Shown piece after piece: positions 8,245 to 16,318 of a stretch of DNA of 46,818 bases. Each line of letters opens with the position of its first letter. The first letter of the stretch is position 1. Source of the DNA: CAVDWX01 sp963612735 (lineage in GTDB: Bacteria; Bacillota_I; Bacilli_A; RFN20; CAG-826); assembly GCA_963612735.1 (NCBI GenBank), contig CAVDWX010000052.1, forward strand, positions 1-46,818. The letters run 5' to 3'. The notes beneath the pieces are model-generated. The model saw only the letters and a program-made list of their open reading frames with translations. It ran no database searches and had not been told where the DNA came from. The position numbers and the translations under genes were made by a program.

Positions 8245-10170
8245 ATGGCAAGACATAATATGAAAGTTAAAGGTCCTCACGCAAAAGCCAAAAAAGGCAC
8301 ATTATTACGTTTAATTAAAATCTTATTTGCTAATTATAAATGGTGGCTTATATTAGCGATGTTTTGTTTACTCGTCAACGCTGGAACTAACATTTTTGCA
8401 TCCATAGCCATTAAAAATTTTACTAATATAATTGAAGAAACTATTTTAAGTGACAAAACAGGATGGGATGTCTTCCACGCTGTTGTCCCGTTGATTATCA
8501 TACTTTCTTCGATTTATTTCATTGGGATTTTTGCCTCTTTTGGTTGGAATAGAATAATGGCGATTGTTACACAAAAATATTTAAATACACTTCGTATTCA
8601 AATGTTCACACACATGGAAACTCTTCCTATTAAATATTTTGACACTCATGAAAGAGGAGACGTTATGTCGATGTACACTAACGACACCGATACTATTCGA
8701 CAATTAGTGTCTTCGTCTCTCCCTGATTTATTTAGATCAATCTTTACAGTCATATTAGTAATTGGTGTTATGCTAGTATATTCTATTTACCTATTACTTG
8801 TTGTGGTTGGTGGATCTGTAGCTATGTATTTTGTTGCTAAAGTTATGGGTGGAAAATCATCCAAATATTTCGTCAAACAACAAAAGATGGTAGGTAAAGT
8901 AGAAGGCAACATAGAAGAATCAATTAAGGGTCTTAAAGTTATTAAAGTTTTCACTCATGAAGAAGAATCAATTAAAGATTTTGACAAACTTAATCAAGAA
9001 TTGTGCGACGCTGCGATGGTAGCTAATATCAACGGCAATAATGTAGGCCCTGTTATTGGTAATATTGGTAACATTTTATACGTTTTACTTGCAATAGTTG
9101 GCTCAATTTTGATTTTAACAAAAGTAAAAGGACCCACAATTACAGGATTAAAAGTGTTAGATATAGGAACAGCCTTAGCGTTTTTAACCTTATCTAGAAC
9201 ATATACTAACTGCTTCAATATTTTCGCTCAACAAATAACCTATATTATGATGGGCTTAGCGGGCGCTTCTCGTATCTTTGAATTATTAGATGAAGTCCCA
9301 GAAGCTGATGATGGTTATGTAACACTAGTTCACATCAAAAAGCACGAAGATGGAACGTTTGAAGTCACTGATGAAAGAACCAGGGATTTTGCTTGGAAAC
9401 ATCCTCATTCAGATGGAACTGTTACATATACGGAATTAAAAGGAGATATCGTTTTCGATCATGTCGATTTTGGATACAATAAAGACAAGATTGTCTTACA
9501 CGATATTTCTTTATACGCTCATCCAGGACAAAAGATTGCATTTGTTGGCGCTACTGGAGCCGGAAAAACAACAATTACCAATTTAATAAATCGATTCTAT
9601 GATATTGCTGATGGCAAAATAAGATACGATGGAATCAATATAAATAAGATTAAAAAAGCTGATTTAAGACATTCATTAGGTATTGTTTTACAAGACACAA
9701 ATTTATTTACTGGAACAGTGATGTCTAATATTAGATATGGCTATCTTGACGCTAGTGAAGAAGAGGTAATCGAAGCCGCTAAAATTGCAAACGCTTATGA
9801 TTTTATTACTCGTTTACCAGAAGGATTTAATACTCCTTTAATTGCCGATGGTGCTAATTTATCGCAAGGACAAAGACAGCTTATTTCTATCGCTAGAGCG
9901 GCTGTTGCTGATGCACCTGTCATGATTTTAGATGAAGCAACTTCATCAATTGATACTAGAACCGAAAAATTAGTCCAAGAAGGTATGGATAAATTAATGG
10001 AAGGTAGAACAGTCTTCGTCATCGCTCATCGACTTTCAACAGTGAGAAATTCAGAAGCTATTATGGTCCTTGATCAAGGAAAGATTATTGAAAGAGGAAC
10101 GCATAACGACTTAATTGAAAGACATGGTGTTTATTATCAACTTTACACCGGTGCTTTTGAGTTAGAATAA
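8245..10170 (+). CDS. Heterodimeric ABC exporter subunit with canonical ATPase site
   Basis: 641 residues. A basic N-terminal tail (MARHNMKVKGPHAKAKKG) precedes the transmembrane domain (~25-340). A charged insertion of ~75 residues (~350-425) lies between the membrane and ATPase domains. Walker A GATGAGKT is at 435-442, signature LSQGQ at 539-543, catalytic Glu at E564 in ILDEATSS, and the switch His at H595 in IAHRLST. All catalytic residues are intact, so this subunit supplies the active Walker B Glu that its partner lacks. It has a GGAGG ribosome site and is almost contiguous with the first subunit. It converges on a minus-strand sugar kinase with only 38 bases between and no obvious terminator. 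Confidence 0.93.
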   Translation: MARHNMKVKGPHAKAKKGTLLRLIKILFANYKWWLILAMFCLLVNAGTNIFASIAIKNFTNIIEETILSDKTGWDVFHAVVPLIIILSSIYFIGIFASFGWNRIMAIVTQKYLNTLRIQMFTHMETLPIKYFDTHERGDVMSMYTNDTDTIRQLVSSSLPDLFRSIFTVILVIGVMLVYSIYLLLVVVGGSVAMYFVAKVMGGKSSKYFVKQQKMVGKVEGNIEESIKGLKVIKVFTHEEESIKDFDKLNQELCDAAMVANINGNNVGPVIGNIGNILYVLLAIVGSILILTKVKGPTITGLKVLDIGTALAFLTLSRTYTNCFNIFAQQITYIMMGLAGASRIFELLDEVPEADDGYVTLVHIKKHEDGTFEVTDERTRDFAWKHPHSDGTVTYTELKGDIVFDHVDFGYNKDKIVLHDISLYAHPGQKIAFVGATGAGKTTITNLINRFYDIADGKIRYDGININKIKKADLRHSLGIVLQDTNLFTGTVMSNIRYGYLDASEEEVIEAAKIANAYDFITRLPEGFNTPLIADGANLSQGQRQLISIARAAVADAPVMILDEATSSIDTRTEKLVQEGMDKLMEGRTVFVIAHRLSTVRNSEAIMVLDQGKIIERGTHNDLIERHGVYYQLYTGAFELE

Positions 10171-10208
10171 ACGAAAAACTATTTAAAAATTAAAGATTTG
10201 CAAGAAAA

Positions 10209-11774
10209 TTAATATTTCTTACCATATCTATTCAAGTCTTTATATACACCTTTGAATTGAGGATACATCTTCAAATAAACCTTACGATAAAGATATTCGT
10301 ATTGTTGATGAGCAAGTTCACTCGGTTCAAAGGTTTTACTTTTATGTGACATTTCTTTTATCGCTTCATTGATGTTAGAAAAAACTCCAGCCGCGGTAAA
10401 GGTAGCAATCGCAGCACCTAAAGAAGTTGTTTCATATGTTTGAACTCGAGATACAGGTAAACCAAATATATCAGCGGTAATTTGGCATATTGCTTCGCTT
10501 TGAGAACCACCACCTGAAATCATTAAATGTTTAATTCGGTGCTTTTGAGATTTTTCAATTCCTTCTAAACCTTCCCTTAAAGCATAAGCTATGCCTTCGA
10601 TAATCGCTCGATAAAGATGTTCGCGAGTATGGATATCAGAAAATCCAACAATAGCGCCTTTAGATAGTGGCCGCTTTAGTCCTGGTCCCCAATAGGGTTG
10701 TAAAACTAATCCGTCACTTCCTGGAGGTATATCACTTAATTTACTATTTAATAATTCTTCGACAGCCATAGATTGGATTTTAGCCTCATCAATTAATTCA
10801 GAAGCAAATTGTTTGGTGAACCAAGTAAGCATCCAATATCCTCGATAGATTTGAACTTCCATGTTATACCAATTAGGCGTCGCAGCGGGATAAGCCGGTA
10901 AAAACAATTCAGGCTCATGATATTTTTTATTACTCACTTCAATAGTGGAGGCAGTTCCATAAGAAATCGCTCCCACATTCTTATCTAAAGCACCTAAACC
11001 AATTGTTTCACAACTCTTATCAGAACCAGTTGCATATACTTTTATGCCTCGTGGCAATCCAATTTCGTCCGCTAGGTCGTCTTTAATAGTGCCAAGTACT
11101 TCGCCTGGCTGTTTTAGTTCACATAACATCCTTTGAGGAATGCCAAAAATAACACCTTTAAGTGCTTTTGGGTCATGCCACTTTCTCTTTTTAAAATTGA
11201 GAGGATAATGACCTGAAACAGAAGCTACAGAATCGACAAGATTTCCAGTATATTTATATGTCATATAAGCTGATATATTCACATATTTTTTAGTTTTCGA
11301 CCATAATTCACTTTCGTTTTCTTTTAACCAATGAGCCATTGTTCTAGACCTATTTAAAACGATAGTGTTTTTCATTCCAATTACAGCAAATATGACCCAA
11401 TATAAGAAAGGTATCTTCTCTTTACCTTTTGCCATTCTTTGATCTAACCAGAGAATTGATTTACGAAGAGGTTTATTGTTTTCATCTAATTGTACAGATG
11501 AATCTCTAAATGTCGTAATAGTGGAACCAATGATACGGTTGAATAAAGTTTTATAATTCTTTCCCAATTCAATAAGACAATTATGAGCAACATTCCAATA
11601 ATAATCAGGGTCTTGTTCGGCATAACCTTTTTTCTCGGAAAAATAAACCGGGTTATAAGGTTTTTTAATTATCGCTTCAATTTCGCCTTTTGTATTAATA
11701 AGAGTAACTCTAACTGACTGAGTACCGAAATCGATTGTTAACACTAAAGGGTCTTTAATATTGTTTTTTTCCAT
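10209..11774 (-). CDS. FGGY-family carbohydrate kinase (xylulokinase-like)
   Basis: 521 residues from the ATG at 11774; an in-frame GTG at 11780 would add two residues. N-terminal phosphate-binding loop: LTIDFGTQSVRVTLI. The ILWLDQRM stretch is typical of the sugar-binding half, GSDKSCETIGLGALD carries the likely catalytic Asp, and LMISGGGSQSEAICQITADIFG forms the ATP-binding C-terminal half. The family phosphorylates pentoses, hexoses or polyols; the exact sugar cannot be told from sequence alone. No sugar isomerase or transporter is next to it, so it seems to be an isolated gene. Its promoter lies so close that the message should be leaderless. Confidence 0.88.
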   Translation of the reverse strand: MEKNNIKDPLVLTIDFGTQSVRVTLINTKGEIEAIIKKPYNPVYFSEKKGYAEQDPDYYWNVAHNCLIELGKNYKTLFNRIIGSTITTFRDSSVQLDENNKPLRKSILWLDQRMAKGKEKIPFLYWVIFAVIGMKNTIVLNRSRTMAHWLKENESELWSKTKKYVNISAYMTYKYTGNLVDSVASVSGHYPLNFKKRKWHDPKALKGVIFGIPQRMLCELKQPGEVLGTIKDDLADEIGLPRGIKVYATGSDKSCETIGLGALDKNVGAISYGTASTIEVSNKKYHEPELFLPAYPAATPNWYNMEVQIYRGYWMLTWFTKQFASELIDEAKIQSMAVEELLNSKLSDIPPGSDGLVLQPYWGPGLKRPLSKGAIVGFSDIHTREHLYRAIIEGIAYALREGLEGIEKSQKHRIKHLMISGGGSQSEAICQITADIFGLPVSRVQTYETTSLGAAIATFTAAGVFSNINEAIKEMSHKSKTFEPSELAHQQYEYLYRKVYLKMYPQFKGVYKDLNRYGKKY

Positions 11775-11785
11775 AAGCACGTTTT

Positions 11786-11791
11786 ATTTTA
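11786..11791 (-). promoter_or_regulatory. -10 element of FGGY kinase gene
   Basis: On the minus strand TAAAAT, preceded by TG one base away (extended -10), ends 11 bases before the ATG at 11774. No Shine-Dalgarno follows. Just upstream, AACAA-TT-TTGTT (11793-11804) is a short inverted repeat. Confidence 0.45.
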
Positions 11792-11834
11792 CAACAATTT
11801 TGTTAATTTTTAGTATTTATTTATGTCTTCTTTT

Positions 11835-11885
11835 CGCGCATATGTGCTAATATTGATACGCAAATGCACGCGTAGCGTTGCACGT
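11835..11885 (+). promoter_or_regulatory. ppdK promoter and GC-rich leader
   Basis: An extended -10 (TG, one base, then TAATAT near 11848-11853) follows the sequence GCGCATATG. The leader then contains an unusually GC-rich stretch (ACGCAAATGCACGCGTAGCG) that can form short stems, before the AGGAGGAAA ribosome site. The 130 bases before this gene hold nothing else recognisable. Regulation by a DNA-binding protein at the GC-rich stretch is possible but unproven. Confidence 0.4.
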
Positions 11886-11908
11886 TATGCCTAATAGGAG
11901 GAAATTAC

Positions 11909-14542
11909 ATGGCTGAAAAGAAATACGTCTATGCCTTCGATGAAGCTTATGGTTTAGGAAAAGAGCTTCTTGGAGGAAAGGGTGCTGGCTTAGCAGAAAT
12001 GACACACATTGGTGTTCGTATTCCAGAAGGTTTTACTATCACAACTGAAGCTTGCACGCTTTATTATCAAAGTGGCAAAAAATTACCTGAATTCCTTATT
12101 CAAGATATTTTTGCTAACGTAAAGAAAATTGAAGAAAAAACAGGAAAAGTCTTTGGTGGAGATCATAAACCATTACTCGTTTCCGTTCGTTCTGGTGCAC
12201 GTCAATCCATGCCTGGAATGATGGATACCATTTTAAATTTAGGTTTAAATGATACCACTGCTGCGGCTTTAGCAAAAGAAACCAACAATGAAAGATTTGC
12301 AATGGATTGCTATCGTCGTTTTATTTTGATGTTCACAAACATCGCTAAAGGTCATCCACGTACTGATATGGATCGTATGTTAGATGAACTCAAAGAAAAA
12401 AGAGGATATAAACTTGATACCGAAGTTACCGCTGAAGAATTAAAAGAATTAGTCGGTAAATATAAAAAATACTACAAGAAAACATTTGGCGAAGATTTCC
12501 CAAGTGATCCAAAAGTCCAATTAGTGGAAGCAGTTTGTGCTGTTTTTAGAAGCTGGGACAATGATCGTGCTAACGTCTACCGTAAAATGAACAACATTCC
12601 TTATGAATGGGGTACTGCCGTCAACGTTCAATCCATGGCTTTTGGTAACAAAGGTGAAACTTCTGGTACTGGTGTTGCTTTCTCACGTTCCCCATCTACT
12701 GGCGAAAAGAAAGTCTTTGCTGAATATCTACCAAACGCTCAAGGCGAAGACGTCGTTGCAGGTATTCGTACACCATTACACATTGAAGAATTACAAAAGA
12801 GAATGCCTGAAGTCTATAAACAATTCATCAATACTATCGAATTAATGGAAAACCATTATCGCGATATGCAAGATATGGAATTTACTGTTGAAGATGGCGT
12901 TTTATATTTCTTACAAACTAGAAACGGTAAAAGAACCGCTGCTGCATCCTTAAAAATCGCATGCGACTTAGTGGATGAAGGCTTAATTACTCCAGAAGAA
13001 GCAGTTTGCCGTATTGAAGCAAATTCACTTAACTCATTATTACACCCTGGTTTTGATCCTGCAGCCTTAAAAGACGCTAAAGAAATCGGTGTCGGATTAG
13101 CGGCCTCTCCAGGTGCTGGAACAGGTCATTTATCATTCTCCGCTAATGATGCGAAAGCAAGAAGAGCTAACGGTGAAAGAGTAGTCTTAGTCCGTGCTGA
13201 AACATCTCCTGAAGATATCGAAGGTATGGTTTCCGCTGAAGGAATTCTCACCATGCGTGGTGGTATGACATCTCACGCCGCGGTTGTTGCTCGTGGTATG
13301 GGTAAATGTTGTATCACAGGTTGTTCTTCTGCTGTCATTGATGAAGAAAAAGAAACTTTAACTTTAAACGGAAAAGTTTATGGTGTTAACGATACCATTT
13401 CATTAAATGGTTCTACAGGTTACGTCTATGAAGGTTCCGTTAAAACTGTTGAACCAGAATTAACTGGATACTTTGCTCGTATAATGAAATGGGCTGATGA
13501 ATTCCGTCGTTTGCATGTCCGCGCTAACGCTGATACACCAAGAGACGCTATCCAAGCTGCTAAATTCGGAGCAGAAGGTATTGGATTATGCCGTACAGAA
13601 CATATGTTCTTTGATACTGACCGTATCTTCCATATGAGAAAAATGATTCTTGCTGAAACAGTTGAAGGAAGAGAAGCTGCACTAGCAGAATTGCTCCCAT
13701 ATCAACAAAACGATTTCTATCAATTATATATGGCGATGGACGGTAAAAACGTTAACGTTCGTTTATTAGATCCACCACTACATGAATTCTTGCCACAAGA
13801 AGAAGAAAAGATTGAAGAATTAGCAAAAGCCTTAAATATAACTATTGCTCATGTTAAAGAAAGAATTAATTACTTACACGAATTCAACCCAATGATGGGT
13901 CACCGTGGTTGTAGATTAGATGTTTCTTATCCTGAAATTGGCCGTATGCAAGCTCGCGCTATTATGCAAGCCGCTATTAAAGCTCAAAAAGATTTAGGAA
14001 AGAAAGTCACTCCTGAAATTATGATTCCTTTAACATTAGATGTTAAAGAATTCAAATATGTGAAGAGCATCATAGTCGAAGAAGTTGAAAAAGTTATCAA
14101 AGAACAAAACGCTTCTATTGAATATAAAGTTGGTACGATGATTGAAATTCCACGTGCCGCCTTACTTTCAAGTGAAATTGCTCCTGAAGCAGCCTTCTAT
14201 TCTTTTGGCACAAACGATTTAACTCAAATGACATTTGGTTTCAGCCGTGATGATGCTGGCAAATTCTTACCAGATTATTACAGCAAGAAGATCTTTGAAC
14301 AAGATCCATTCCAAACTGTTGATCAAAAAGGTGTTGGACGTTTAGTTAAGATTGCCACAAGTGAAGGAAGAGCTGCTAACCCTGAATTACACGTTGGTGT
14401 TTGTGGAGAACATGGTGGAGATCCATTATCAATTGAATTCTTTGATTCCGTTGGTTTAGATTATGTTTCATGTTCACCATTCCGTGTTCCAGTTGCTCGT
14501 TTAGCTGCCGCACAAGCTGCTATTAAACACAAATCTAAATAA
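11909..14542 (+). CDS. ppdK: Pyruvate, phosphate dikinase
   Basis: 877 residues, the usual length. It interconverts pyruvate, ATP and phosphate with phosphoenolpyruvate, AMP and PPi in the cytosol. The order is N-terminal ATP-grasp domain (from ~20; KPLLVSVRSGARQSMPGMMDTI), a phosphohistidine swivel domain with GGMTSHAAVVARGMG and catalytic His456, and a C-terminal PEP/pyruvate barrel with GVCGEHGGDP, where Cys832 matches the catalytic Cys. These positions are within one residue of the Clostridium symbiosum enzyme as I recall it. A strong AGGAGG ribosome site precedes the ATG. In anaerobes it often serves PPi-linked glycolysis. The gene is monocistronic, with a terminator directly after it. 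Confidence 0.98.
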   Translation: MAEKKYVYAFDEAYGLGKELLGGKGAGLAEMTHIGVRIPEGFTITTEACTLYYQSGKKLPEFLIQDIFANVKKIEEKTGKVFGGDHKPLLVSVRSGARQSMPGMMDTILNLGLNDTTAAALAKETNNERFAMDCYRRFILMFTNIAKGHPRTDMDRMLDELKEKRGYKLDTEVTAEELKELVGKYKKYYKKTFGEDFPSDPKVQLVEAVCAVFRSWDNDRANVYRKMNNIPYEWGTAVNVQSMAFGNKGETSGTGVAFSRSPSTGEKKVFAEYLPNAQGEDVVAGIRTPLHIEELQKRMPEVYKQFINTIELMENHYRDMQDMEFTVEDGVLYFLQTRNGKRTAAASLKIACDLVDEGLITPEEAVCRIEANSLNSLLHPGFDPAALKDAKEIGVGLAASPGAGTGHLSFSANDAKARRANGERVVLVRAETSPEDIEGMVSAEGILTMRGGMTSHAAVVARGMGKCCITGCSSAVIDEEKETLTLNGKVYGVNDTISLNGSTGYVYEGSVKTVEPELTGYFARIMKWADEFRRLHVRANADTPRDAIQAAKFGAEGIGLCRTEHMFFDTDRIFHMRKMILAETVEGREAALAELLPYQQNDFYQLYMAMDGKNVNVRLLDPPLHEFLPQEEEKIEELAKALNITIAHVKERINYLHEFNPMMGHRGCRLDVSYPEIGRMQARAIMQAAIKAQKDLGKKVTPEIMIPLTLDVKEFKYVKSIIVEEVEKVIKEQNASIEYKVGTMIEIPRAALLSSEIAPEAAFYSFGTNDLTQMTFGFSRDDAGKFLPDYYSKKIFEQDPFQTVDQKGVGRLVKIATSEGRAANPELHVGVCGEHGGDPLSIEFFDSVGLDYVSCSPFRVPVARLAAAQAAIKHKSK

Positions 14543-14560
14543 TCAAATATTACAATTTAA

Positions 14561-14600
14561 AAACACTCTTTGAGAACATAATCTTAAGGAGTGTTTTTTT
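14561..14600 (+). terminator. Rho-independent terminator after ppdK
   Basis: AAACACTC (14561-14568) pairs with GAGTGTTT (14589-14596), followed by a T run. Confidence 0.8.
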
Positions 14601-14635
14601 AATAAACAGGTAGAACTGGGATTAAAAATTTATTT

Positions 14636-14998
14636 TTAAATAATTTTATCAATATTAATAATCTCGTCAGCGAAGATATTATCATCTAAATCATGGGTTA
14701 CTAAAATAATGGTGTGACCCATTTTTTCCAAATCTTTAAGTTTCGATAATATTAAGGTTTTATTTAATTTATCGACGTGTACAAGTGGTTCATCTAATAT
14801 CCAAATATTATTACCGCGTGTATATTGCATAGCGAGTACCAACCTTTGTTTTTCTCCTCCAGACATAAGTTTTGCCATTTCACCAATTTCGCTATCTAGT
14901 CCAAGAGGAAGAGAATCTAATAATGGCTTCAGTTAAAAAAAATCTAATGATTTTAAAATTAAGTTTTCGTCATTTTATAATGGCTTTTGAATGACTAT
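14636..14998 (-). pseudogene. ABC-transporter ATPase remnant (C-terminal half)
   Basis: The open part (14878-14636) encodes the C-terminal half of an ABC ATPase: MSGGEKQR signature, Walker B IWILDEP and switch His in ILVTHDLDD. Upstream in the same frame the coding likeness continues (LKPLLDSLPLGLDSEIGE and, further out, NDENLILKSLDFF), but it is broken by TAA codons, one after LDFF and one before NDEN. No Walker A or membrane domain remains. The LPLGLDSEIGE wording before the signature resembles exporter NBDs such as CydC/CydD or bacteriocin exporters. It is a relic and is not expected to be functional. The rest of the gap to 15106 shows nothing recognisable. Confidence 0.8.
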
Positions 14999-15106
14999 AT
15001 ATTTTCATCATTAATATTTTAGTCAAACTTTGTCTTCATTTTAAAGGTAGTAAAATAATATAAATATCAGTTTTTTTAAAGAATCGTAATAGTGAACAAA
15101 AATGAT

Positions 15107-16054
15107 TTAGAAAAATAATGCAGCAGCACCAATCATACCCGCTTGATAACCTAAAACAGCTTGAATTAATTTTGGTTCAGGTGATCCTCTAAAGCCAAAA
15201 TAACGTGCATGGCAGTAGTTATAAAGTAAATCCAATAAATAATTACCTTCATTAGAAATTCCGCCAGAAAAAACAATAGCTTCTGGTCTAAATATGTTTG
15301 AAATATTTAATATACCTTCACCTAAATAAAAAACATATCGGTCAACAACTCGTTTAGCGGTTTCATCGCCAGCGCGTCGAGCATCAAATGCAACGCGTCC
15401 GTCTACTAAAGAAATATCGCCATTAACTAATTCCCACATTTTGGAAGTTGGATTTTCTTCCATGGCTTTTTTGGTTTCTCTAATTAAGGCAGTTGCAGAT
15501 GCATAAGCTTCAAAACATCCTCTTCTTCCGCAAGTGCACATTTCGCCATCAAATTTGATAACCATGTGTCCTAATTCTGTGCCTTTTCCTTCATTACCTT
15601 CAAATAATTGATTGTTTATAACTACGCCTCCACCAACTCCAGTACCAAGAGTAATTAGAACAATATTTTCGTACAATTTGCCAGCTCCAAATCGTGCTTC
15701 TCCTAAAGCCGCAGCGTTAGCGTCGTTAGTAATCTTAGTGGGTAAGCCCGTTGCTTGATAAACCATTTCGACAATTGGAACATTGAACCATCTTAAATTA
15801 TTTGAATAATCGACTGTGCCATTCTTCGAATTTATCGCACCAGCGCAGCCAATTCCAACGCCAATGATATCTTCGTTAAATTCATTTAAAGTTGGAATGA
15901 AACGTTTTAGTTCTTTAATTAAATTATTAACTGTAATATCCGCACTATCGCCTTTATAAACTGGAAAAGAAAATGTTTTTAACACTTGCCCATTTTCTTT
16001 AACCGCTGCACCTTTAATAGAGGTTCCGCCAATGTCTACACCAATTGAAATCAT
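15107..16054 (-). CDS. ROK-family sugar kinase (glucokinase or N-acetylhexosamine kinase)
   Basis: 315 residues. ATP-binding DIGGTSIKG lies at the N-terminus, the catalytic Asp is D111 in ITNDANAAA, GTGVGGG forms the second phosphate loop, and the ROK zinc site is H163 with C173, C175 and C180 in CTCGRRGCFE. The enzyme phosphorylates a hexose at C6 in the cytosol; the best family-level guess is glucose. It is the last gene of the rpmH-to-glmU series and is 12 bases downstream of the 83-residue repeat gene. Because the GlmU in this series lacks its acetyltransferase half, a role in N-acetylglucosamine salvage is also possible; that is inference from context only. Confidence 0.92.
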   Translation of the reverse strand: MISIGVDIGGTSIKGAAVKENGQVLKTFSFPVYKGDSADITVNNLIKELKRFIPTLNEFNEDIIGVGIGCAGAINSKNGTVDYSNNLRWFNVPIVEMVYQATGLPTKITNDANAAALGEARFGAGKLYENIVLITLGTGVGGGVVINNQLFEGNEGKGTELGHMVIKFDGEMCTCGRRGCFEAYASATALIRETKKAMEENPTSKMWELVNGDISLVDGRVAFDARRAGDETAKRVVDRYVFYLGEGILNISNIFRPEAIVFSGGISNEGNYLLDLLYNYCHARYFGFRGSPEPKLIQAVLGYQAGMIGAAALFF

Positions 16055-16066
16055 ACCTATACACTC

Positions 16067-16318
16067 CTATTTATTTAATAAAGATTTATAGAAGACAAAA
16101 TTATTATCTCCATCGATATATCCAACTTCTGTCCCGTTGATAATAATGGAATTATCGTCATCAATATATCCTATCTTTTTATCACCAAAAGAAATAATAC
16201 CATCATCGGTAATATCAGCGAATTTTCTTCCTTTAATGTAAAGAATATTTTCTCCGATATAACCAACTAAATCTTGATCAATATAGATATTTTTGCCAAA
16301 AGAATCGATGACTAACAT
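16067..16318 (-). CDS. Small beta-repeat protein of unknown function (GYI repeats)
   Basis: 83 residues built of about four 16-residue repeats centred on [VI]GYI: VGYI (18-21), a degenerate FADI (33-36), IGYI (49-52) and VGYI (65-68), with DDDN or DGDN turns after the last two. This predicts short beta hairpins, much like the four-fold beta-flower type of small repeat protein; that match is from memory and uncertain. There are no membrane segments. The ATG overlaps the glmU stop (TAATG), so translation is coupled. No function is proposed beyond a link with its operon neighbours glmU and the ROK kinase. Confidence 0.75.
   Translation of the reverse strand: MLVIDSFGKNIYIDQDLVGYIGENILYIKGRKFADITDDGIISFGDKKIGYIDDDNSIIINGTEVGYIDGDNNFVFYKSLLNK

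Noticed and set aside
11850..11885. Catabolite-responsive element before ppdK
   Set aside because: The GC-rich stretch does not match the CcpA site consensus at enough positions.
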